A stretch of DNA of 64,000 nucleotides from Paragordius varius (lineage: Eukaryota > Nematomorpha). The position numbers and the translations under genes are program-made. The stretch's first letter is position 1. Each line of letters starts with the position of its first letter. The DNA lies in NCBI GenBank assembly GCA_964247055.1, contig OZ176052.1:7688001-7752000 (forward strand), given 5' to 3'. Positions 1 through 10,626 of the stretch are shown piece after piece. The notes beneath the pieces were generated by a model. That model was given only the letters and a program-made list of their open reading frames with translations, did not search any database and was not told the DNA's origin.

Positions 1-385
1 TAAATATTCTTAAATCGAACATAGAATTAAGCAGTTCATGGACCTTAAAAATCACGATTGATTGAACATAATCATGGAATCGAGTTGAAATTAAAATTTA
101 AGAGAGCATAGGTATCCTAACTCCTTTTACCTAACAAACATTTTTATCAAATAAATAGATCTAAAAAATATTTATGACTTAGATACATCAAAATACCTCA
201 AAAAACGGTTTATATGTTTTTTTAAACAAAAATGTTCATTTTAGTGTTTTAAAAAAAATTAGTATAGATTATAAATAAATCTAAGGAGAGAATGTTTTGT
301 ATATAATTCAAGCCTAGATGCGTAAAAACTATTTTTTAACAATTCTTTACGAAAAGTTAAGATATACAGTAAAGAGCATCTTATA

Positions 386-787
386 CAGTCATGTATCCTT
401 TTTTTAAAAAATTTATTTTTTTCGTTAAATGAGTATAACTATTTATTAAAGAATGGAAAAAACAAGAGCTCTATGGTATTTACTAATATCATATTCATCA
501 AAAAAAGTTTGGGGGAAAGACTTCGAAAATCTTATATGGTAAATTCCGTACTCTTTTAACATTAGTTTTAAGATGAAGGGTTAGTTGTTAGTATATTTTC
601 ATTATACTTAAATACATATTTTACCATATACATATTTTTGACGCCTTTCTCCCATATTTCTTTTAATTTTTTGATGAAGATGATATTGAATACCATAGAG
701 CTCTTGTTTTTTCCATTCTTTAACAAATATTTATACCCATTTAACGAAAAAAAAATAAATTTTTGATAAAATAGGGGTACATGACTG
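386..787. mobile_element. Palindromic TA-target MITE, about 400 bp
   Basis: The left half (386 to about 540) is the reverse complement of the right half (about 615-787). The outer ends read CAGTCATGTATCC and GGGGTACATGACTG, and each end is flanked by TA (384-385 and 788-789). A shared inner segment around 'accatagagctcttg' confirms the two arms. Terminal inverted repeats with a TA duplication are the signature of a Tc1/mariner-type non-autonomous element. The 82-residue minus-strand frame across it is a by-product. Confidence 0.75.
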
Positions 788-1011
788 TAAGTCATATCTG
801 TATTTAAATGGCTCAAAGGGTAATTTAATTTACATGTGTGTTTGCCATGTATGAGATTTTTTTTATTAGTTTGGTAAAACGTTTAATTAAAAAAATTTAT
901 TTATGAAAAATCTAATACATGTCTATAGACATCTAAAAAACCCCTCTTAGCTAATTAAAAACTGAAGCCAATAATATTTTTATTTAGTGCTGAATTCATA
1001 TATAGGTAAAA

Positions 1012-1288
1012 CAGGGGTGTCCAACACGGATGGCTTCACGAACCGTGTGATCGAAAAATCCGACGGGCCGCAGCAAAATATAAAGGAATTTCCAAATATT
1101 TTATTAGAACATGAGACTATAAAATTACTATTTTATCATTTTTTGCTAGTTCATTGCCGAAATTCGGAAACACTTATTCAGAAAATTTGTTTAAGAAAAT
1201 CACTTTTACTTAAATTTTGTAAAATTTTATATTAAATTTCTCGTGGGCTGCAAAAATATTTTGGGGGGCAGCGTGTTGGACACTCCTG
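1012..1288. mobile_element. Non-autonomous hAT-type element, copy 1
   Basis: The ends are CAGGGGTGTCCAACACG and its near inverse CGTGTTGGACACTCCTG. These termini and their CA...TG ends are typical of short non-autonomous hAT transposons. The 8-bp flanks (aggtaaaa and gtataaaa) match only partly, so the copy is not young. The interior is GC-richer than its surroundings near both ends (gggccgc-like boxes) and AT-rich in the middle. Three related copies lie at 4986-5248, 19300-19627 and 43241-43511. Confidence 0.75.
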
Positions 1289-2843
1289 GTATAAAACTTC
1301 CGTGTTTCAAAAAATTGATTATCACTTTCCATTTCTGCGACTTTTTATTTTCTAAATTAACATGTCTGCTAACTCATTTCATCAGTAAAATTTATTAACC
1401 CTTCATTATTTTTGGGTAGTTTTGTTTCCTAGAGCAATTGTTAAATTAAATATTTTAAAAAGCATTTAAGATATTGAGACAAATTTAAAAATATACATAC
1501 CTTAGTCTTTTAGGCACATAAATAAGCTTTAGAAAGATATCCAGCTACATTTTAACAGCAAATTTTTGATGTTATTGGTTTTAAAATCTGGTAGTTGTTT
1601 TGATTTATAAGCTATATATTCTATGCGAAAGATCAATCTTTGATTTCTAAATTTTAAGCCAAAATTTTCATAACATTAGTTTATTTACAAAGAGTTCTCT
1701 ACTACCCTATAATGTAATCAAATATAAAAAAATGAAAAGTTAATAAAGTTCTAAATATAGATATCAATAAAAATTTATTTCATTTGCCCTATCTTTGCAT
1801 ATATAAACGAAAAGATTAAAATATATTTTTTAAGTGCGAAGGGTAATATGTTTTGCAAAAATTAATATGTAGGTTACTTCTCTTAACATGATTTTATATT
1901 GTTATTTTTTAGAGTAACACCCTCTTGATAAAAAAGGCTTTTTTATTTAACATTTAACTATTGATGGCTTAATTTCATTTAGGTCAATGCATAGTTTCTT
2001 TTGAAGATTATTTTAGGGATTAAACTTGTGTTTAGGTTAAAAGCATTTCAATAAAATAGGTCAAAATTTATACATTTCTTAATTTCCAATGGTTCTCTTG
2101 TATATAGAAGTGGGTTGAATTAAAAGTAGAATTTATTGAACGGATCCATTTTTACGTTAACATAAATATAAATAGTTTTTGAAAAGACATGAATGGTATA
2201 TATATGAACCAGTAATTAGGGTCGACCAATCAAAAATAATTAAATAAATAATAAGGTGTTACGAATGTGGTTTTTATATTTTTTTATCTAGGCCGGAAAA
2301 TGACACGAATAAAATGACTAGTGTAAAAAGTTTTTTTTTAAATTTTAACGGATCAAATTATTTATTTTACTTTTCTAATTATGTAAACCGGTCATAACAT
2401 AATTTGACACAATACAGCTTGATTTTTATCAAAAACGTTTATTCTTAAATTATACGGATTCAATCCAAAACTTTCCTTAATCAGATTCTTAATAATATCC
2501 CTGATATATCTTTTTATAATTTGGTGAAAAATTTGAAGTGTTTAAATTTGATCTTTGAAATTACCCGTAATTTTTCCTTTCCACTGTTCTTAACTTAGCC
2601 ATTATCCGTAGCTGGGGGAACTAGACTATAATGTGGTTACACGGAAAATTAAGGTTTATCTGTACCACAATGTTGAATAGTGAGACTCAACCTTGTACTG
2701 AAAAAAATATCTATATAGAGCTCTATTTTGGGAATAAACTTTTTTAATTATGTGTGTACAAAAACATATGTAATTGACACTCACATATACCTTATTCGTT
2801 TTAATTTTAAATTATTTTCGAAAAATAAATGTCTAAATGATAA

Positions 2844-3437
2844 TCTATATATTTATAAAAATGGAAAATGCTGGCTTTGTGATCTGGTACAGGAAAACCG
2901 GTAGACCCATTCAAATCCAAACATCGAAAAAATATAATCATTAATGAATGCCCCGACAATAGCTTCGCCCCTTTTTTGAAATAGGCCCCCAGTTCGGGCA
3001 CACCCCGTGTGAAAAACGGGTTTTTTTTGAAAACAGAAGTCCAAAAAAATCGTGTCTTTGAGACAATTTTCCGGAGAACGTGTTGGTCCATTCAATTTCA
3101 AATATGATTTTTGTTTACTTATTTTTGATCGCGCTGAACATAGTCGACTCACTTTTTTTGATTTAGGCCCTCTTTTTACTCGCTCCCCCTGTAAAATGCC
3201 ATTTTTTCAAAAAACATAATCCACAAAAATAATTTTTTAATTTTTCCCCCAAGTAAACAATAAATTAGTATGAAAGCACCGTTTTAAGATTCCTATGAGA
3301 TCATAGCTATTAAATAATTTTTCGAAATAATCCACATATGTAGATCATTTTATTGTCCCTTTTTTCAAATAACCCCCCCCCCCCCAGAAGTCCGAAGGAC
3401 TTCCTCGGGCTGCGTAGCAGCACGAGATTTACGCTAG
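2844..3437 (+). mobile_element. Non-autonomous Helitron, complete copy
   Basis: The 5' end starts with TC (TCTATATATTTATAAAAATG), preceded by host A. The 3' end is CTAG (3434-3437), followed by host T. Just before CTAG is a strong GC-rich hairpin (3404-3426, 10-bp stem with one mismatch, loop GTA), and before that a second hairpin (3387-3403, GAAGTCC stem) beside a 13-nt poly-C run (3373-3385). TC start, subterminal hairpin, CTAG end, A^T insertion and no target duplication are the Helitron hallmarks. At 594 bp it has no room for Rep/helicase. Long minus-strand frames over it are not genes. Related minus-strand copies lie at 50370-51406. Confidence 0.8.
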
Positions 3438-4985
3438 TATATAAATAAATAAATATAATATGCATAAAATTCGTTCCATTAATATTTCCCTATATTTATT
3501 TCCAAAAAGTGTATTATATCAATTTAATTAAAAATCAATCATTTTTTGGCAAATTTCGATATAATAGGATCCGTTTTGAAATGCGTTTTTATATAATTTC
3601 CGTAATTTTTTGTATCGTAACAAAATTTATACATATTATATTTTAGAGTAAAAGGAAAAAAGCAATTTTATTCAAAAAGAATTTGATTAGCGTTATTAAA
3701 GAAGTTTTGTTTTTGGCCATCATTCACATATTTTATCCAATACCTTATTTAGGTGGCATATGCAGATTACAAATTATCAATATTTAATATATTACCAATA
3801 TATATATATATATATATGCAAATACAAATTAATAATATTTATTTTAAAATAATTAATAATAATATATATTCGTTTATAACCTTTTTTATATCGTAAAAAA
3901 TCGATAATATTCCCATATATAAGTAAGAATATCACATGTACAAATATATCATATAAGGGGGGCATACAAACAGGGGTGCACACTACAACTTACGTAGGAG
4001 TGTGTTTGTATGCGTGTGTTAACTGTATTGCGGAGGTTTAAACCTAAGAAGGAAATAAAAAAAATATAGACATATTTCCGATAGATATATAGTGATATTA
4101 TTTAATAATATCTATATATATATATTTTTCACATCCAATAAATAATATATGTATAAAAATTAATATTTATTAATTAATTACGTATGATGATATATCTTCT
4201 ATCAGAATATCATATTTATAAGAAATCTCCAAAAAAATATGTTTTTTATTTTGTAAACTATTTGTTAAATGATAATTAATAATGATGATGATATAAATTT
4301 AATTGAATGTGTCTTTTCTGTTTCGTTCCTTGTGAGAAAGTCTCTCCCTCTAATTATATTTTTATTTTACAATAACAAAATGATACTACCTGATTGACGT
4401 AAGCACTTTTGTATTTTTTCCATCATTTTTCGTGAAATTTTTATGTTTCCCAATCGCCATTCTCATGCAAGGATAATGTAATGAGAGTATATTTCATAAA
4501 TATTCAATAAATTTTGATTTGTTTAAATTCCGCGTACTTCTTTTGCCCAAAATAATTATTAGTCATAAATATTGTGATATACTTAATAAAAATCCTTGAA
4601 TTCACTATCCTTTACCCGCTATTTAATTAAAATTTAAGAAAATTCAAACATATTCCATTTTTTAACTACCTATTCTGTATCAAAGATTTTCTTAAATACA
4701 GGTAATTTAAATAAAGTTGATGTAAGAGTATTTAATACATTTTGAATATGGGTTTAATAAGCGGATAATCGATCTGTTAATAATGTAGCTTAATATCTGA
4801 GTATTAAATTTGTCTCACTATTTACAAATGAATTTTCCCATTTAACAATATTTAACTTTTGCTTTATGATGCAGTAATCGAAATATATAGGCCAACGTTT
4901 AAAACTGCAATTTTTTATTATGATATTTGTATCATTTTTGCACCAATTGTAGTCTGCATGAGTATAAAATAAACAGGAATAAAAG

Positions 4986-5248
4986 CAGGGGTGTCCAACG
5001 TGCCGCCCTTCTAGACATTATGCGCGGCCCGCAAATAATTTGGAAATCCGTATGCAAAAATGTGCTCACAAAATCTTAATAAAATTAATGTTTCTTAAAC
5101 AAATTTTCTGAATAAGTATATCCAATTGACAACAAACTAGAAATTGTTTTATTGGGCAGTCATATGTTTGAAACCTAATAAAATATTTTTGAATACCCAT
5201 ATTTATTTCAAATGTGACCAACCAATTTATGTGGGTTGGACACCTCTG
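4986..5248. mobile_element. Non-autonomous hAT-type element, copy 2
   Basis: The ends CAGGGGTGTCCAACGTG and GGTTGGACACCTCTG pair as imperfect terminal inverted repeats and match copy 1. The flanking octamers (aataaaag and gcgtaaag) agree at their inner five bases. The interior is AT-rich, with a ggcccgc box near the left end as in copy 1. It is non-coding. Confidence 0.72.
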
Positions 5249-5730
5249 GCGTAAAGCTTAAATTAAATCCTATAATATAGTGTCCATATAAAAATAACCT
5301 GATATATATGTATTATGTAAAGAAATAGTATCATGATAATCATGGTGCTTTTGATTTGATCTTACGAGTGAATTAAGAAAGTATTTACACTGTTGTAGAA
5401 AGTGTTCCATATCGTGCTAAAATTGCACTTTTTTTAAAATTTTGTTGTAAGCGAAAGGCTTCATTCCAAAAAATATTACAAAAATATTTCATAAACTACA
5501 TATAAAAAGCAAAACAATATTAATAAAATGATAATTTTTAAATGTGGGTTCCGAAAGTCTCTAATTTTTTCGTTATTCTAAAATAGGCTATTTCTCTTAT
5601 TATACGCTACGAGATTGCGCAAATATTTTGATATAATTATATTATTAAAATATTTTTAAAAAATGCATACATTTCCAGAAATTTTATAATTTTGTTGAAG
5701 CACACCTGTTTTTAAGCATGATGAAATCGG

Positions 5731-5974
5731 TGTAAAAACGCTTTTAGATATAATAAAAACATCTTTTTATATAATTAGATGACGCTAATTTCTATCACTT
5801 CAGAATTTTGATTAAAATATTCGTTCGTCTTGAATTTAGGCTCAATATGTTTTACGAAGATGCACAAATTAAAAAGCAACGTACCTTTAAATTAAAATTC
5901 TGAAGCGATAGAAATGTTTTGCATCATCGAATTATATGGAAAAGTGTTTTTATAATATCTTAAAGCGTTTTTAT
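5731..5974. mobile_element. Palindromic MITE
   Basis: The left arm (from tgtaaaaacgcttttagata) is the approximate reverse complement of the right arm (ending at agcgtttttata). The inner boxes 'tttctatcacttcagaat' and 'attctgaagcgatagaaa' also pair. The arms are roughly 100 bp each around a short centre. I cannot fix the family or the target duplication. Confidence 0.6.
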
Positions 5975-5986
5975 AAAGTTTCCATC

Positions 5987-6130
5987 CAGAGGCGTAGCTT
6001 ACATTTCTGGCGCCCGGTGCATGAATCCGTGATGGCGCCCCTCTCCCCTTCCATGCAACCCTTTGAATTTTTAATAATTAACCGTGATGACCCAAAAATA
6101 GGTGATTTTTTTATTCATCATGCCTCCAAA
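5987..6130 (+). mobile_element. Fragment with DNA-transposon-like end
   Basis: A locally GC-rich patch begins with CAGAGGCGTAGC and runs through ggcgcccggtgc. Ends of the CAG-GGCGTAGC type are common on old DNA transposons (several hAT-like families). I find no matching inverted end downstream, so this is at best a truncated copy. The frame across it is not a convincing gene. Confidence 0.35.
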
Positions 6131-6520
6131 TAGTATAAGTACGCTTCAGCAAAATGTGCTAAAAATTAAATTTTTGATAAAAGTATGCATTTTTTAATAA
6201 ATTATTTTAGTTTATATCATAATTTAAAATATATTTAGCCTTTTTAACGCGTAATCTCGCCATTTTGCATTTATTTTAAGAGAATCAGCTTATTTTAAAA
6301 GAGAAAAGGAATTTAGGACTTTCAAGGCCCTATCTTTAAATTATTTTTTAAAATCTCGTGAGGCATTTAGCTTTCACCAAAAAAAAATAATTAAAAATTA
6401 TGCGCAAATTTTGCCACTTTCTGATATGGAGCACCCACAACAAAAGTGTAAATAACTTTCTTAAATAACTCGTAAGGGCCAAAATCAAAAGCATCATGAT
6501 AATCCTGATACATAATATCA

Positions 6521-6523
<3 letters not shown>

Positions 6524-6560
<37 letters not shown>
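6524..6560. repeat. TA microsatellite
   Basis: A run of alternating T and A, broken once near its right end. It abuts the left terminus of the MITE at 6561. A second TA run continues directly from that MITE's right end (6844-6874), as if the element had inserted into, or spawned, a TA tract. Confidence 0.9.
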
Positions 6561-6841
6561 CCATTTACAGTTCAAATTCACCCTCGTTTAATTCAAATCC
6601 CTAAAATAAATTATGTGTTTTTTAAGATTAAAAATTACCTTTATTTTTTAATATCTTTAAAATATTAAATCCTGCTTAAAAATTAATATATTGCTGTAAA
6701 AAGTATAAAATATGTGGTAAAAATATATTTCATATTAAAGAGAAGCTATCTTAGAACGAAAACACATAATTTATTTTTAGGGTAAATTTCAATTGTTCAA
6801 GGGTGAATCGAATTGTTCAAGGGTGAATTTGAATTGTAAAT

Positions 6842-6843
<2 letters not shown>
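6561..6843. mobile_element. CCATTTACA MITE, copy 1
   Basis: The termini CCATTTACAGTTCAAATTC and GAATTTGAATTGTAAATGG are inverted repeats with TA on both sides. Behind the ends are tandem copies of a 21-bp unit (core 'aagggtgaatttgaatt'): about two degenerate units in the left arm and three in the right. The middle is AT-rich and includes 'aaacacataatttatttt', shared with the other copies (33968-34236, 35386-35625, 57088-57406). No coding capacity. Confidence 0.75.

Positions 6844-6874
<31 letters not shown>
6844..6874. repeat. TA microsatellite
   Basis: A perfect TA run directly following the right end of the MITE at 6561-6843. Similar TA runs lie at 3798-3818, 7677-7690, 15202-15214, 17258-17281, 33177-33196, 33931-33967, 45320-45348 and 50345-50368. 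Confidence 0.9.
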
Positions 6875-6876
<2 letters not shown>

Positions 6877-7981
6877 TAATCATCAGGTAATTTTCCCCCG
6901 ATTTTGGGAGCAGTATATTTGTTTACTTAACTATTGGAAGTGAAAATAAGGCAGGACCAATGAAAATATCATTTAACATCTTCATTTCAAACCGTTCGAG
7001 AGGAAGCAAAGTCATATTATATGAAGTTTTATATAAAAATTTCAAATAAAGGAAATGGTTTTAGTATATGAGACATTATGAGGGAAAACCTTTTTAAAAC
7101 AATTAAAATACGAATTAAATATGGCCTTCCAAATATAAAATCTAAAATAATTCGATAAAAAATATTTACTTACCATTTACATGGGTTAAGCGCTCTCTCT
7201 ATAAAAAAGGGGAAAAGGTATTTTCCTTTGTTAGATGCTACTAATAGAATTATTTACAGGTAAACGGGGATCTTTTCTAGTAGATGTTAAATAAATCTCT
7301 TAATTTTTTAAAAACACTTTTAAAGATTAATTTCTCATATTACCAATGGTCTTCTCTGTTGGGCAAGTTATTATTAAATGGCTTCTCTTCTATTAATCAA
7401 GAACTAATGTTATAATTTCAAAGGTATAAATTTCGAACATCATATTATTCAAAGTTTTACTTTACACCTAATTAATTCGTCAGGAGTTGGAATATAATTA
7501 TTTTTTTTTATATTTTATTGCTTTTAAAAGCATATTATAAGCAAAATGCCAGTGCTATACCTAACAACGTCCTTGAATTTTCAGCACTTTCTTTCATCAT
7601 TTATGATTTCAAAGGAATATTTAATAATGATAAAGATTTAATATGTTAGGTGCGTAGAGATGCGGAAATATTTATGATATATATATATATTATTGTTGTT
7701 AACAATAATTGGCAAAACTAAATATATATAGCATAGCTAGGAACGTGGTTACCACTATATTAGCCATAATAAGAAATATAACCTTGAAAATTACATATTA
7801 TATATATAAAGCTGCAAATAAATTTTATCAGCTAAAGGCTCTAGAGACATCACTCTATCTAACTTATCCTTTCTCTGCATTTTTAAAATTACGAGAATAA
7901 AAAGTCACACAAAAGATTAATGCTTGTTACAAACTGTCAAAAACAGTTTAAACTATTCCAAAAAATAATTATAATTAGTTA

Positions 7982-8004
7982 TTGTAATAATAATAATAAT
8001 AATA
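7982..8004. repeat. ATA/AAT trinucleotide microsatellite
   Basis: A short run of perfect (aat)n in intergenic sequence. No associated gene is visible. Confidence 0.85.
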
Positions 8005-10626
8005 CGTTTATTAAAGTTACTAAACTTTAGTAAAATTTTAATCTTCTAACAATGCCAAACATAACATTAAAAATATTGATCCTATATGATATAGTATTTA
8101 GCCAGTCATACATTTATTTTTAGTCAGTGTTAGCCTCCTACGCAATTTCTTTTTTCGTATGAAATAATTAATGTTAAAATCAGTTAAATAAAAATATTTT
8201 ATTACACAATTTTATTCCGATCTCATTGCAGCTCTATGTTTTCAATAACTCTGATATATTTATTTTCTCTATTTTAGGGTTATTTCTCTAATGCGTTCAA
8301 TTAAATGCCATATTATTGAATTTAAATTAGATTTGATGGATGAATCATGCTAAAAAGATTTAAAAAATAATTTACTTCTAAAACCTCCTAAGGTAAAAGA
8401 ATTTTTTGAAAATTTTTAAAAAGATTATATTGTATAATTTTTAACGCTATGCATTGATTGAAATGCGTACCTAAGACCGATGCCGCTTTTAATTTTGACT
8501 AGTTACTTAAGTATTGTTGATTAGGTTCCATATCAAATATTTTATGCATTGATAGATATCAAATTTAATATTTTGAATTTGAAGCTTTAACATGGCTTGT
8601 TCATTTTTTAAGTATGTCGTAAAAAGCATATTCGAAGCATTTAATTAACACTTATGATAACAATCACTGTAACGCAACAAAAAAATTTGAATAAAATTTT
8701 ATGAGCCTTTTTGGACAAATTAAGGTGATGGAATTTGTTTGCGCTGTTTTTAAGGAGGAATTAGTTGATGGTAATTATTTGAATAGCCAAAATAAAAAAT
8801 CGCAAAATATTATGATAAAAAAATTTAATTAAAGAAGCCAAATAATTTAAAGCAGAATTTTCTGTTAATATACCATAAATTATACAAAATCAAAACATTG
8901 GTTATATATGCAACGATTTAAACTTCAAATTTTTACAATAGTTCCGTAAAATTAAGGCAAAAAATGACACGATTGTTCGATAAACATTTTCTAATTTCAA
9001 AAAATTTAAATTGCATTTTAATTAGCTAACTTTTGTGGAGTGTCATATGGTATATTACATACATTAAATGTATAAACAGTTAAATTAAAAAAACCTTTCG
9101 ACACATTTAATTATTTAAATGTACAAATATTCGGGTTCAAATTCAAACTAAACTTTTGGTAGAAGAACTTTTATACCTTAAATTTAAATCCTAATAATAT
9201 TTTAAATATAATTTTGGGTGGAAATAACTACTGCCGCATAGAATAATTTTATACTATATTCGGTACCCTGGCATAAAATGATTGAAAAATTTTGATGCAC
9301 TGTAACTTTTTTTAGTAAAAACTAACATAAAGTAACAAATTTATAATTTTATTAAGTGGCAGCTATTTGACTAATCTTTTGGACAAAAGCGTATTCTTAG
9401 GTATTAAAGTAGGAACATTTTTAACGGAACGAAAATTTTGCCGCAAAATATTGGTACCAATTCGAGTATTTTTGTAACCAAGCATGTGAGAATATCTGTC
9501 CGAGGGATATAATTTATTATATTTATACTAAAAATTATTTTTAAAATACAATTATCAATTTGATATTTAACTAGACAAAAAAGCCATAATTTTTTACCTT
9601 TTTGTAACTTCAATAATTAACAAAAGTTTAGTTCCTAAAGTGTTTAAGTCAAGCAATCAATTGTTGACATATGATTATACGAGTGCACAGAAAATAAATA
9701 TGTATTCAGGTACCCAGCAGTTGAAAACTTTTGTAAAATAAATATCGAAATAATAAATACGGTTTAAAAACAGCGTAACTAGTGTTTTTTTCCAATTTGA
9801 TAAAATAATTCCTTAAAAATTCTAATTATGCGGTCAAATATTTTAATTTTTTAAATTTTCCCCATTTAAGATACGATCCCACGGAAATGATTGTTCTATA
9901 AAATTAAATCATTCATTTGTGAATAAAGCGTAAATTTACCCTAGCTAAATAATTTAAACTCAATTTCAGTTTATACCTGGATATTACCACCGCAAAGTTT
10001 TCTCAAATATAATAATTCAATCTAATTTACCCCATTTTTTCAGTTTTTTTCTGGATACGAATAATTATAACCAGGAGATGTAGTTAAGTAAATATATTGA
10101 AAGAATCATCAGCTATAGTATTATGTAATGCTGTAAGAATATTAAATTGATTTTTTCATTTCATTAGTTTTTTTACTTTTTTACTTTATATGTATTTCAT
10201 AAAAGCATTTTTGGTTTCGAGGACAGCAAGGTTGACCAAGGTGCGTTATATTAGATACGATTTTTTATTCAACTTTTATTACATACGTGTTTCATTTATA
10301 CTTTCCAACAAAAACACACAATATTAATAACATTACATTTATATATTAATAATGGATATCTATTATTATTTTTATATTTTATTTTTTTCAGATATTAAAA
10401 TGGTTCAATTCATATAAAGCTTGCTTGCTATTTAAGCGAATTCTATCCTCACAAACTTTAACTACAGTCATCGCCTCATGCCTAATTTAATGTGCAATAG
10501 CCATAATAATATAAATAATGCAAAAAGGTGTGTGATGATGTTTTAGGATAAAAAGTATATTGCATACAAGCTTTATCCAAAATCTAGTCCCATTTTCGGA
10601 GTTTTACATCCCCCCTTGAAAAAATA

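Larger units (their letters stand above)
1..10626. other. Gene-poor intergenic region upstream of PC2
   Basis: I recognise no host gene here. Open frames are short and low-complexity, or they lie inside repeats. The region holds a palindromic MITE (386-787), two hAT-type elements (1012-1288, 4986-5248), a Helitron (2844-3437), a palindromic MITE (5731-5974) next to a transposon end (about 5987-6130), a MITE flanked by TA microsatellite (6561-6843), and TA and AAT microsatellites. Between 6.9 and 10.6 kb I see only AT-rich sequence with short A/T runs. Untranslated first exons or distal regulatory sites of the downstream PC2 gene could be present but cannot be recognised by eye. Confidence 0.6.

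Noticed and set aside
987-1235. 82-residue plus-strand frame
   Set aside because: Lies within the hAT-type element at 1012-1288; not a gene.
2807-3152. Two overlapping minus-strand frames of 94 and 99 residues
   Set aside because: They lie inside the Helitron and recur in its other copies; no protein motif, and coding there would run antisense to the element.
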